From KBS-83 sp051025295 (GTDB lineage: Bacteria > Acidobacteriota > Terriglobia > Terriglobales > Acidobacteriaceae), in the NCBI GenBank assembly GCA_051025295.1, contig JBMGJV010000001.1: DNA of 64,000 nucleotides. The stretch is one strand, 5' to 3'. The notes under the pieces were generated by a model. The model was given only the letters and a program-made list of their open reading frames with translations. It had not been told where the DNA came from and made no database searches. Shown here in pieces: positions 1 to 8,031 of the stretch (within the stretch, counting starts at the first letter, position 1; every line of letters begins with the position of its first letter). The position numbers and the translations under genes were made by a program.

Positions 1-125
1 TTCGGGTTGTGCTTCGACAACACCTTCGTGATCGCCGCCGTCAACGTCGTCTTGCCGTGATCAATGTGACCAATCGTTCCCACATTCACGTGCGGCTTCG
101 ACCGGTCAAACTTCTCCTTCGCCAT
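1..125 (-). CDS. tuf: Elongation factor Tu, N-terminal part (runs off the window edge)
   Basis: This is the GTPase that delivers aminoacyl-tRNA to the ribosome. Only the first 41 codons lie in the window. They begin at the ATG at 123-125 and read [20 protein letters not shown], followed by [20 protein letters not shown]. The P-loop GHIDHGKT (residues 19-26) is intact and the opening is diagnostic of bacterial EF-Tu. It lies downstream of four tRNA genes on the same strand, the layout of the classic tRNA-tufB operon. The rest of the gene lies to the left of base 1. Confidence 0.95.
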
Positions 126-252
126 CGCTCGCGTCCTCTCTTGCCTTGCTCAACAGTTGCCGACATCGAACCCGCAGACCTCGGCCAGGATGACCGCTTC
201 TACCGGTTCGTCACGTTTCGCGTTCCGACCACGCCGCGCTCGAAAGCGCAGC

Positions 253-564
253 TCAGTGGTAGTACGCGTACACCTTCAAAAACTTTGCCCGCAGCTCCGG
301 AGACACCTGCTCGACCGAGGCCAGGTACAGCTCCCGGATCTGCCCCTGGTCCGCATTGCCCAGCCGACCATAGGCGTTCTTCGCGTCATCGCCCAGCAGG
401 CCGCGACCGAGAATCGTCTCGAAGTCACGCACCCGCAACCGCTCACGGTCGACGGTCTTCAGAAACCGGGGCGCGCCAGCCGGCCCGAGCGCGCCGGCGA
501 TGGCGCCGCGCACCGTCTCGAACGAACCCTTGTCCTCGATCTCCAACACCGGCTGCTCAAACAT
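253..564 (-). CDS. Conserved hypothetical protein between tRNA-Gly and tuf
   Basis: A 103-residue soluble protein of unknown function beginning MFEQPVLEIEDKGSFETVRG. An in-frame ATG seven codons upstream is possible, but it reaches back towards the tRNA-Gly gene. No signal peptide, membrane segment or recognised motif is visible. The C-terminal half is charged and probably helical, and ends in KVYAYYH. It lies in the same direction between tRNA-Gly and tuf, so it is probably cotranscribed with the tRNA-tuf operon. I do not recognise the family. Confidence 0.65.
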   Translation of the reverse strand: MFEQPVLEIEDKGSFETVRGAIAGALGPAGAPRFLKTVDRERLRVRDFETILGRGLLGDDAKNAYGRLGNADQGQIRELYLASVEQVSPELRAKFLKVYAYYH

Positions 565-616
565 GCTCAAACCGCTTCCGCACACTGGAAAACTGCTTTG
601 CGCTTCCTCGTTCAGT

Positions 617-691
617 TGGAGCGGGAGACGGGAATCGAACCCGCGACCAACAGCTTGGAAGGCTGTGACTCTACCACTGAGTTACTCCCGC
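617..691 (-). tRNA. tRNA-Gly (TCC anticodon)
   Basis: The minus strand folds into a cloverleaf. The acceptor GCGGGAG pairs with CTCCCGC, followed by discriminator T and an encoded CCA at 617-619. The T-arm has GGTTCGATTCC and the anticodon loop CTTCCAA reads TCC. The length is 75 nt including CCA. It is the fourth tRNA of the operon leading into tuf. Confidence 0.95.
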
Positions 692-772
692 CTGTACTGC
701 AGCTTCTCGCTCCCAGCCTGGCCCCGGGCACAACCACAGACCCCGCGGCCCCGAAAGCTAGTAGCTGAACTT

Positions 773-848
<76 letters not shown>

Positions 849-871
849 CCGCCTTCACAACCGCTGCCCAC

Positions 872-1075
872 TCATCTTACCCGCGCTGCCAACCGCGCGC
901 CCAGCAATACCCGCAATGCAAGACCGGCCAGCACAATCAGCACCAGTGTGCGGAACTTGCCGGGCTCCATCGTCCACCAGGCCAGCGCTGCCAATGCCGC
1001 GTAGAGCACCAGCGCAATCGCTGTCTTCCGCCCTGCGGTCAGACCGCTCGGCTGTTCCGCATCCGCTTCCGTCAC
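872..1075 (-). CDS. Small two-helix membrane protein
   Basis: A 67-residue protein that starts at GTG (1073-1075). A polar N-terminus of about 17 residues is followed by two hydrophobic segments, about residues 18-36 (AIALVLYAALAALAWW) and 42-60 (FRTLVLIVLAGLALRVLL), and a basic C-terminus. This suggests a small inner-membrane protein with both ends on the same side. It lies between tRNA-Tyr and tRNA-Thr on the same strand. The ribosome-binding site is weak and the family is not recognised, so the call rests on the hydrophobic pattern and its position in the operon. Confidence 0.55.
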   Translation of the reverse strand: MTEADAEQPSGLTAGRKTAIALVLYAALAALAWWTMEPGKFRTLVLIVLAGLALRVLLGARLAARVR

Positions 1076-1087
1076 CAGCCCAACCTA

Positions 1088-1176
1088 TGGTGCACAGGGG
1101 AGGATTCGAACCTCCGTAACTCGCAAGGAGTGGCAGATTTACAGTCTGCTGCCATTAACCGCTCGGCCACCTGTGC
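1088..1176 (-). tRNA. tRNA-Tyr (GTA anticodon)
   Basis: A class II tRNA of 89 nt with a long variable arm. The acceptor GCACAGG pairs with CCTGTGC, followed by A and an encoded CCA (1088-1090). The anticodon stem GCAGA/TCTGC carries loop CTGTAAA, so the anticodon is GTA. The T-arm contains GGTTCGAATCC. Confidence 0.95.
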
Positions 1177-1362
1177 ACAACACCGCTCCACCGCCCGACT
1201 GGTTCTCACGTCAAACTCCGCACCGCATACACAGCTCGCGCCGGAGACCGGCTCGATGGAAGGGAGGCAGGAGATCTGGGGTGGGAAGTCGCGGAACGGA
1301 GTACCGGAGCGTCCTAACTCATCTCTCGACGGCCGGGTCACGAGGACCCTGGGGCGGTGGAC

Positions 1363-1438
1363 TGGAGCTGGCGAAGGGACTTGAACCCCCGACCCTCTGA
1401 TTACAAATCAGATGCTCTACCAGCTGAGCTACGCCAGC
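1363..1438 (-). tRNA. tRNA-Thr (TGT anticodon)
   Basis: A 76-nt cloverleaf. The acceptor GCTGGCG pairs with CGCCAGC, followed by T and an encoded CCA (1363-1365). The anticodon stem TCTGA/TCAGA carries loop TTTGTAA, so the anticodon is TGT. The T-loop is GGTTCAAGTCC. It is the first tRNA of the operon, and its promoter should lie just above base 1440. Confidence 0.95.
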
Positions 1439-1635
1439 CCGCAAACACCCCGCTCCCGGACGACAGCACCTCGACACACTGCTGCGACCGCGGAGCGCGA
1501 CCGTTCAAGCAAGAGCGTAGCACAGCAGACATGGGCTCGCAATGCGCCTCTGCGTGCCGGTCGATGAAGATTGCGGCAGCGCGCGGGAAGGCCAAAACCG
1601 GTGCCACTGCTATCCTGTCAGCGCTCCAGACACCC

Positions 1636-2598
1636 ATGCGCAGACGCACCCGCACGACGCTGCTCGTTGCTCTCTCCGTTGTTCTCCTGCTGGCCGTTCT
1701 GGCGTGGCTGCGCGGCAAGGCGCCTCCTGAGGTCGCACGGCTGCTGCCCGAGTCGGATGGCATCCTCTACCTCAACTTCGAGCCACTGCGCACCGCTCTC
1801 CGCTTCGACCAACACCCCGTGCCGCATGACGCCGCGTACCAGTCGTTCCTCGACCAGACCGGCTTTGTCTTCGAACGGGACCTGCGCCAGGCCGCGGTCG
1901 CGCTGCATCGCCAGACGGACCCGCGCGGGCCGAACGGCACTGTCGCCTACTCTGAGGTGATCGCCGGACGGCTGGACCGGCGGCGGATCACCACCTGGCT
2001 CGAGCAGCACAGCACCGGCCGCGAGACCTACGCGAACCACACCATCTATGCGATCGCGAGCGAGGGCCGCACTGTGCGGGTAACGCTGCTGGGCTATGAC
2101 ATGGTCGCGGCGTCGAACACACCGACGCCTGAGCAAATCCATGCCATCGTCGACCGCTCGCGCACGGCCGCCCTGCCCTTCTCCGGCTCGTCTGTGCTGA
2201 GCAAGTACTACGGGCAGGTGCCGGCACTCTCGATTGGCTGGGGCATCGGCCGGATCTCGCTGCCACTGTGGCAGGCGGGCGGTCCGCAGGCGTTCGGCGT
2301 ACTGCTGCCGGTCGCAGCGGATACGGACTTCATTGCCTCGGTTCGCTATCTCGGCAGCCTGCGCGTCCGGGTCGAGGAGATCGCGCCGAGCCAGGCGGCT
2401 GCCGCGGCGACCACCACGGCGGCGCAGAACCTGCTTGGCCTGCTCTCGCTGGCGGTCCGTTCCGTGCAGAACAATGCCGGAAGCCGTGACTACGCGGCGC
2501 TGCTCGACAGCGCCACCGTGGAGCAGCATAAGAACCGCACGGTGTTGACGGCGACCGTGCCACTGACGCTGGTGCACCAGCTCACGAGTAGCCAATAG
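1636..2598 (+). CDS. Membrane-anchored hypothetical exported protein
   Basis: About 320 residues from the ATG at 1636, chosen because it puts a basic n-region (MRRRTRTT) directly before a hydrophobic anchor (about residues 8-24, LLVALSVVLLLAVLAWL). An earlier in-frame ATG would place the anchor internally. The remainder is an extracytoplasmic domain beginning PEVARLLPESDGILYLNFEPLR, a style of opening seen in acidobacterial exported proteins of unknown function. No catalytic motif is seen. It is divergent from the tRNA operon and followed by a separately exported dehydrogenase-like gene. Function unknown. Confidence 0.8.
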   Translation: MRRRTRTTLLVALSVVLLLAVLAWLRGKAPPEVARLLPESDGILYLNFEPLRTALRFDQHPVPHDAAYQSFLDQTGFVFERDLRQAAVALHRQTDPRGPNGTVAYSEVIAGRLDRRRITTWLEQHSTGRETYANHTIYAIASEGRTVRVTLLGYDMVAASNTPTPEQIHAIVDRSRTAALPFSGSSVLSKYYGQVPALSIGWGIGRISLPLWQAGGPQAFGVLLPVAADTDFIASVRYLGSLRVRVEEIAPSQAAAAATTTAAQNLLGLLSLAVRSVQNNAGSRDYAALLDSATVEQHKNRTVLTATVPLTLVHQLTSSQ

Positions 2599-2728
2599 GG
2601 TCGGCATTCCGCGAGCGTGGTTCTAACAAACCGCCACCGTGCTCACCCGGAGAGCTTAGGGCCGGGTATCGTTCCCTTCGCTGCATCGCCATGTCGGCAA
2701 ACCGCATCCGATCGCTGGAGGATTCCTG

Positions 2729-4129
2729 ATGTTTCATATGATCTCTGCACGTCGCGCGCTCACCCTTTGCGTTGCGCCTGCGCTGCTCGGCCCGGTCCTG
2801 CTGGCGGCTCAGCCGGCGAAGACTGCGCCCGCCAAGGCCTCGAATACGCAGTCCGCTCCCACCCACATGACCACGGGACAGGCTGCGTTCATCGACTACT
2901 CGCAGGAGAAGCCCGGGGCGCTGCGCAAGGTCACGGTCGGCGATCTGCCGGATCCGTACGCGACCGAGTCGGTCGACAACGGGCCGTCGCTGGTGCCGCG
3001 CCCCGCAGGCGCGATGCCCGAAGCTCCGGCCGGCTTCAAGGTGGAGCTCTACGCGACCGATCTAAAGAATCCGCGGCTGATCCGCACGGCACCGAACGGT
3101 GACCTGTTTGTCGTCGAAAGCGAGCCTGGTCATGACAGCGACAACGGCACTGTCCTGGTCTTCCGCGGTGTCGACGCGAAGGGCAAGCCGCAGCAGGTGA
3201 GCACCTTCGCTACCGGGCTGAAGCAGCCCTTTGGCCTCGCCTTCTACCCGCTCGGGCCGAACCCGCAGTGGGTGTACATCGGCAATACCGATTCTGTCGT
3301 GAAGTTCCCCTACAAGAACGGCGACACCAAGGCCACCGGGGCCGCGCAGACTGTTGTGCCGGAACTGCCCGGCGGCGGCCGCCTCCGTGGCGGCGGCCAC
3401 TGGACGCGCGATGTCGTCTTCACCAAAGACGGCCAGCACATGCTGGTCTCGGTCGGCTCGCATTCGAACGTCGACGACACCGACAACAACCAGGCCGAGT
3501 TCCACCGCGCCGACGTGCTCGAGTTCACGCCGCAGGGTAAGTTCGAACGCGTGTACGCGTACGGTATCCGCAACTGCGTGGGCGAGGCGATCAACCCGGT
3601 GACGGGGCAGCTCTGGTGCTCGACGAATGAACGTGACGGTCTCGGTGACAATCTGGTGCCGGACTACATCACTCACGTCGAGCCGGGTGGCTTCTACGGC
3701 TGGCCCTTCTACTACATGGGCGGTCATCAGGACCCGCGGCACAAGGGCAAGCACCCGGAGCTGGCCGCCAAGGTGATCACCCCGGACGTGCTGCTGCAGC
3801 CGCACTTCGCATCGCTCGAGATGACCTTCGACGAGAGCCGTTCGTTCCCGGCCGCGTACCGTGGCTGGGCCTTCGCGGCCGAGCACGGCTCGTGGAACAA
3901 ATCGAAGCGCGCGGGTTATGAGGTGGTCGCGGTTCCTGTGGTCAATGGCAAGGCGACCGGCGCCTATGAAGACTTCCTGACCGGGTTCGTCACGCCGGAT
4001 GGCAACGTCTGGGGTCGCCCGGTAGGCGTGACGTTCGACACCGACGGCTCCTTATTCGTCACCGACGACGGATCGAATTCCATCTGGCACGTCACCTACA
4101 CCGGCAACACGCAGCAGGCCGCGAAGTAG
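2729..4129 (+). CDS. L-sorbosone dehydrogenase-like PQQ-type beta-propeller protein
   Basis: A 466-residue exported protein with a signal peptide (hydrophobic residues about 10-27, ending LLAAQPAK). The body is a six-bladed glucose/sorbosone dehydrogenase propeller. It shows GFKVELYATDLKNPRLI, the FGLAFYP blade, GGHWTRDVVFTKDGQHMLVS, GSHSNVDDTDNNQAEFHRAD and YAYGIRNCVGEAINP, with the later YGWPFYYMGGHQDPRH typical of the sorbosone dehydrogenase branch. Such enzymes oxidise sugars or related alcohols in the periplasm, usually with PQQ; the substrate cannot be told from sequence. The ATG has no strong Shine-Dalgarno nearby. A strong terminator follows at 4152, so it is probably transcribed alone. 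Confidence 0.88.
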   Translation: MFHMISARRALTLCVAPALLGPVLLAAQPAKTAPAKASNTQSAPTHMTTGQAAFIDYSQEKPGALRKVTVGDLPDPYATESVDNGPSLVPRPAGAMPEAPAGFKVELYATDLKNPRLIRTAPNGDLFVVESEPGHDSDNGTVLVFRGVDAKGKPQQVSTFATGLKQPFGLAFYPLGPNPQWVYIGNTDSVVKFPYKNGDTKATGAAQTVVPELPGGGRLRGGGHWTRDVVFTKDGQHMLVSVGSHSNVDDTDNNQAEFHRADVLEFTPQGKFERVYAYGIRNCVGEAINPVTGQLWCSTNERDGLGDNLVPDYITHVEPGGFYGWPFYYMGGHQDPRHKGKHPELAAKVITPDVLLQPHFASLEMTFDESRSFPAAYRGWAFAAEHGSWNKSKRAGYEVVAVPVVNGKATGAYEDFLTGFVTPDGNVWGRPVGVTFDTDGSLFVTDDGSNSIWHVTYTGNTQQAAK

Positions 4130-4151
4130 CGGTAACGCAGAAAAGAGGGAC

Positions 4152-4184
4152 AAGGGAGCAGGGATGACATCCTGCTCCCTTTTT
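4152..4184 (+). terminator. Rho-independent terminator of the sorbosone dehydrogenase-like gene
   Basis: An 11-bp perfect stem, AAGGGAGCAGG pairing with CCTGCTCCCTT across an 8-base loop, ends in a run of five T. Confidence 0.85.
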
Positions 4185-4251
4185 CTTGCTCCCAACTCAA
4201 GGCGCGCGTGACCTGCAGGACATGCCCGCATCCGGCCCTGATGCCTGCTTG

Positions 4252-5250
4252 TCAGCTTGCCTCGTAAGCCAGTCGCGCGAACTGATCTGGCGTGAAGATC
4301 CCCTTCGCGTACTTCGCATCGAACGCCGCGGTCGGCTTGGCGGCGATGACGTCATCGAGCGTCTTGCCCGACGCCTTCAGCGATTGGACCTTGTCCGAGA
4401 TCGCTTCCAGCATGGTGATAAATGCCATGTAATCGGCCTGCGTCCCGATCGGACCGTGTCCGGGGATGATGATGGTGTCCTTGTCCGTCGTCTTGAGCAC
4501 CCCGCGCCCCTGCTCAGCCATGCCCCGCAAACGACCGCCGGTCGTCGGATCGATGAACGGGTAGAAGCCGTTGAAGAACAGGTCGCCCGTATGCAGCACG
4601 TTCGCGTTTTCAAAGTGAACCGCGATATCGGAGTCAGTGTGCGCCTTCGGGTAGTAGCGTAGCCGCACCGTCTCTCCGCCGTGCTGGATCGTCTTCTCTG
4701 TCGTCAGCGTTTCGGTGGGCAGCGCGCTCTTCGGCGCGGGCGGGAAGGTACCTGCGTCAAGGATTCCGGGAATAGCCATCGTGTGCGGCTCGGACAGCCA
4801 GTGCTGCGTTCGCTCATGCGCGACGATCCGTGCGCCGCGCTGGTGCAGCGCTTCGTTGCCGTCGGTGTGATCGAAGTGCCAGTGCGTGTTGATGAGCATC
4901 GCGGGCTTCGTCACGCCGAGCGACTGAATCTGCGCCCACAGGTGATCCGCCCCACTCGCATAGCCGGAGTCAACCAGCAATCCTCCATCGCCCGCCGCGA
5001 GCACGCCGACGTTGCCGCCATCGCCGCTCACCACGCCGACATGGTTGCGCAGTGTCGTAGCTTTGAACGTCGCATTGGCGACAGCATCGCGTGACTTCTG
5101 CATGAACGGTGTCGCCTGCTGAGCGAACAGCGATGTAGGCGAGACGATGCGCGTTGCAGCGAGTGCAGCAACACTCCATCCGGCAGAGCGGAGGAACGAG
5201 CGCCGGTTGGGCAGCGCGGAGAGTGGCGAGACGATCGAGTCAGGACGCAT
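4252..5250 (-). CDS. Tat-exported metallo-beta-lactamase-fold hydrolase
   Basis: A 332-residue protein of the MBL superfamily. The N-terminus has a twin-arginine signal, RRSFLR at residues 16-21 followed by a hydrophobic h-region and SLFAQQ. The zinc-binding motif is NTHWHFDHTDGN (His123, His125, Asp127, His128). Later ligand motifs are KAHTDSD with a downstream HTGDLFFNG, and IIPGHGP near the C-terminus. Family members hydrolyse beta-lactams, lactones, thioesters or phosphodiesters; the substrate here is open. The ATG at 5250 is chosen over one nine codons upstream because it directly precedes the Tat signal. It is divergent from the class A beta-lactamase-like gene at 5388, so two beta-lactam-hydrolase folds share one 137-bp control region. 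Confidence 0.9.
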   Translation of the reverse strand: MRPDSIVSPLSALPNRRSFLRSAGWSVAALAATRIVSPTSLFAQQATPFMQKSRDAVANATFKATTLRNHVGVVSGDGGNVGVLAAGDGGLLVDSGYASGADHLWAQIQSLGVTKPAMLINTHWHFDHTDGNEALHQRGARIVAHERTQHWLSEPHTMAIPGILDAGTFPPAPKSALPTETLTTEKTIQHGGETVRLRYYPKAHTDSDIAVHFENANVLHTGDLFFNGFYPFIDPTTGGRLRGMAEQGRGVLKTTDKDTIIIPGHGPIGTQADYMAFITMLEAISDKVQSLKASGKTLDDVIAAKPTAAFDAKYAKGIFTPDQFARLAYEAS

Positions 5251-5387
5251 GGCGCAAGGAGAGTACCACGCAGGCACGCATCGAGCCCGCGGGATGCCGG
5301 CTGATGCGTGTCATAGAAAAGTGGCGGCGAAGGCTTTCGAGGAGGCGCTGGTTAGCAAGAGCAGAGCTGCGATGTACCATGCCGCCC

Positions 5388-6371
5388 ATGCGTCTTGTCC
5401 TATCGCTCGCTGCCCTGCTGCTTCTGCCCGCGCTCGCAATCGCTCAGCCTGGCGCGGTCGTGCGCTCGCCTGCTCATGACACTCACCTCACCGATCGAGT
5501 GACGGAGCTGGCTCACGCTCACCATGGCCAGGTCGCGGTGTACGCGACCAATCTGCGCAGCGGCGACGTCGTTGCACTCGCGCCCGATACGCCGGTCAAG
5601 ACAGCGAGCGTCATCAAGCTCGCACTGCTGTGGGAGGCGATGCAGCAGATCCGCGCCGGGCGCGCGCACTGGAGCGATCGGCTGACCCTGAACAAGGACA
5701 ACCAGACCGATGGCTCGGGCGTGCTGGGCTTCTTTGATACGCCGCTCACGCTGACGCTGAAGGATGTCTTGAGCATGATGGTGATCGTCAGCGACAACAC
5801 CGCGACCAACCTGGCGATCGACACGGTCGGGCTCGATGCGACCAACCGAGAGCTGGTGCGGCTGGGCATGAAGAACACGTGGCTCTACAAGAAGATCGGC
5901 AAACCCGCGAGCGGCCCGATGCCTGGTGACCAGCCGCAGTTCGGACTGGGCAAGACAACGGCGCGAGAGATGGCGGGCCTGATGGAGCGGATCGTCACCT
6001 GCCGTCTCGACGATCACGCTGCACCGACCGCCGCAGACCGGGAGATCTGCGGCGTCGCCATGCACATGCTGCGTAACCAGCTCTACCGTGACGGTGCCCC
6101 GCGCTATCTGGAGGCCGCTGATACATCCGAGACCGGCTCCGCGATTGCGAGCAAGACGGGAGCGCTCGATGCAGTGCGCAACGATGTCGACGCGGTCGCG
6201 ACCAAGAACGGCATCGTGATCCTGTCGATCTTCACCTGGGACAACACCGACCAGAGCTGGACCGATGACACGGAGGCCTACCTGACTGCAGCGAAGATCG
6301 CGAAAGCGATCATCGACACGTGGTCGCCGCAGGGGCTCGATCCGAAACTGTTCGACACCGCGTCGAAATAG
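5388..6371 (+). CDS. Class A beta-lactamase-like exported serine hydrolase
   Basis: A 327-residue protein with a clear signal peptide (MRLVLSLAALLLLPALAIAQ). The serine beta-lactamase/transpeptidase core is present: SVIK (Ser74, Lys77), SDN (135-137) and KTG (256-258). The omega-loop region, about residues 163-190, reads TWLYKKIGKPASGPMPGDQP and has no recognisable ExxxN, the general base pair of true class A enzymes. It may therefore be a DD-peptidase, esterase or an unusual beta-lactamase. The start at 5388 is chosen because the signal peptide begins there; the reading frame is open further upstream but lacks a sensible N-terminus. Confidence 0.88.
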   Translation: MRLVLSLAALLLLPALAIAQPGAVVRSPAHDTHLTDRVTELAHAHHGQVAVYATNLRSGDVVALAPDTPVKTASVIKLALLWEAMQQIRAGRAHWSDRLTLNKDNQTDGSGVLGFFDTPLTLTLKDVLSMMVIVSDNTATNLAIDTVGLDATNRELVRLGMKNTWLYKKIGKPASGPMPGDQPQFGLGKTTAREMAGLMERIVTCRLDDHAAPTAADREICGVAMHMLRNQLYRDGAPRYLEAADTSETGSAIASKTGALDAVRNDVDAVATKNGIVILSIFTWDNTDQSWTDDTEAYLTAAKIAKAIIDTWSPQGLDPKLFDTASK

Positions 6372-6398
6372 CTACACCGATCAGCATGGCCACCCCGA

Positions 6399-7298
6399 TC
6401 AGCGCAGGCGCGACAACCCGACCTGCTTGGCGATGGAGCGGTCGACCATGCGGGTGGGCAGCAGTCGCGGCAGCGTCCAGTTCGCCAGCTTCCCCCTGAC
6501 GGGTGCATAGCGTGGGCGCGGGCGCGGCGTGGTCAGCGCGTGATAGACGACCTGCCCAAGGTCGTCCGGCTTGAGGCTGGTCTTCATCATCTCCAGGAAC
6601 AAGCGCCGGAAGCGGGCGAGCGGCTCACGAAATTCTGTTGCGTCGTATCGGCTAAGGTCCATTGCCTCACCCTTTGCCTGCACAGGGGTATCGACCGCAC
6701 CCGGTCCGACGATGATCACGTCGATGCCGTAGAGCTGAAGCTCGCGCCGCAGTGCGTCTGAAAGACCTTCGAGTGCGAACTTCGAAGCCGAGTACATTCC
6801 GAGGAAAGGGAGCGACACTTTGCCGCTGGTCGAGCTGATGTTGACGATACGGCCGGGGCGACCGGTGCGGCTGCGGTCCGCTCCCAGCAGTGGACCGAAC
6901 GCCTGCGACACGGCCAGCGGCCCGAACAGGTTCACCTCGAACTGGTACCGGGCCTCGTCCATGGGCATATGCAACAGCGGCCCGGCTACCGCCATACCAG
7001 CATTGTTGACCAGTCCATCGAGCGTGCGGCCACCGAGCGCTTCGCTCACCGCGTCTGCCGCCCGATGAATCTCCTCCGGCTTCGTGACGTCCATCAGTAA
7101 GGGTGTAAAACCAGCGGGCAGCTCGCGCAGGAGGCGGTCCGCGTCGCTCTGCCGGCGCACTGTGCCGAACGCGCGTACGCCTCGCGCGAGAAGAACCCGC
7201 GTGATACCGAGCCCGATCCCGGTTGAAACACCCGTAACCACCACTGCCCTGCTCTGCTGTCCGCCAGCTGCCATCTGATCCGTACCTCGTCTTCCCAT
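6399..7298 (-). CDS. Short-chain dehydrogenase/reductase (SDR)
   Basis: A Rossmann-fold oxidoreductase of about 299 residues. It shows the cofactor motif TGVSTGIG, NNAG, the serine in NISSTSGKVSLP, and the catalytic YSASK. The basic/Thr region after beta-2 (TVRRQSDADR) suggests NADP(H). The C-terminal extension (RYAPVRGKLANWTLPRLLPTRM) resembles classical SDRs of the retinol/17-beta-hydroxysteroid type. The start may instead be the ATG at 7274. It is divergent from a TetR regulator with an inverted repeat between them, so it is probably the regulator's target. Substrate unknown. Confidence 0.88.
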   Translation of the reverse strand: MGRRGTDQMAAGGQQSRAVVVTGVSTGIGLGITRVLLARGVRAFGTVRRQSDADRLLRELPAGFTPLLMDVTKPEEIHRAADAVSEALGGRTLDGLVNNAGMAVAGPLLHMPMDEARYQFEVNLFGPLAVSQAFGPLLGADRSRTGRPGRIVNISSTSGKVSLPFLGMYSASKFALEGLSDALRRELQLYGIDVIIVGPGAVDTPVQAKGEAMDLSRYDATEFREPLARFRRLFLEMMKTSLKPDDLGQVVYHALTTPRPRPRYAPVRGKLANWTLPRLLPTRMVDRSIAKQVGLSRLR

Positions 7299-7306
7299 GA
7301 AAGGTC

Positions 7307-7333
7307 TTGAAGGTGAACACCAGACACCTTCAA
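7307..7333. promoter_or_regulatory. Perfect inverted repeat, probable TetR operator
   Basis: TTGAAGGTG (7307-7315) and CACCTTCAA (7325-7333) are exact reverse complements, each 9 bp, separated by 9 bp. The site lies 9 bp upstream of the SDR start and about 55 bp upstream of the tetR start. Size and place fit a dimer-binding TetR-family operator controlling both genes; this is inference from position and symmetry. Confidence 0.6.
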
Positions 7334-7387
7334 CATGGACAGCGTACATCTACTGTCGCGATCGGGTCAAACCTGTAGAGTGAGCGC

Positions 7388-8014
7388 ATGCCCTATCCGG
7401 CCAAGATCAGTCGCGACCGCATCCTGGCAGAGGCGATCGCGCAGCTCGAGCAGGAGGGCCCCGCGCGGCTCTCCCTGCGAACGCTGGCCGCGGAGCTGGG
7501 CGTCGCCCCGAATGCGCTCTACCGCTACTTCGCGGATCGCTCGGCGCTTGAAGCGGCCCTTGCCGACGCCAGCACGGAGCGGCTGCAGGCAGCGCTCGAG
7601 CGTGCAGCTCAGCCCCGCGGAACGGCGCGGCGCACTCCCGGCGAATCGATTCGCGCGATGGGGCAGGCGTACCTGCGGTTCGCGCGCGAGCACCCGCACC
7701 TCTACGAAGTGATGATGGGACCGGGCTGCCATGATGAGGGCCCGGGCCCACACCGTGCGCTGTGGGAGTTCGTCCTTGCGCAGGTGGCGCGATTAACAGG
7801 CGAGCAGCCCGCGCCCGAGGCCGCGGTCGCACTGTGGGCGCTGCTGCACGGGACGGCAGCGCTTGAACGCGCCGGGGTCTTCACCGCCCAGAAGCCCTTT
7901 CAGGGCTTCCTCTGTGGGCTGAACATGTGGATCGAAGGCGCAGAGCGCAAATTCGGGGAGCAGGCTGCGCCCACGCGCCCTGCTCAAAAGAAGGCACCTC
8001 GCAAGCGCTCTTGA
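7388..8014 (+). CDS. TetR/AcrR family transcriptional regulator
   Basis: A 208-residue repressor-type regulator. The N-terminal HTH (about residues 8-55) reads SRDRILAEAIAQLEQEGPAR, then LSLRTLAAELGVAPNALYRYF, the TetR signature. The C-terminal ligand domain resembles the WHG-containing group, with HGTAALERAGVF in the second half. The C-terminus is lysine/arginine-rich. It is transcribed away from the SDR gene. The inverted repeat at 7307-7333 is its likely binding site, giving joint control of the SDR gene and itself. The ligand is unknown. Confidence 0.92.
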   Translation: MPYPAKISRDRILAEAIAQLEQEGPARLSLRTLAAELGVAPNALYRYFADRSALEAALADASTERLQAALERAAQPRGTARRTPGESIRAMGQAYLRFAREHPHLYEVMMGPGCHDEGPGPHRALWEFVLAQVARLTGEQPAPEAAVALWALLHGTAALERAGVFTAQKPFQGFLCGLNMWIEGAERKFGEQAAPTRPAQKKAPRKRS

Positions 8015-8031
8015 CGGGGACCACCCGCCGA

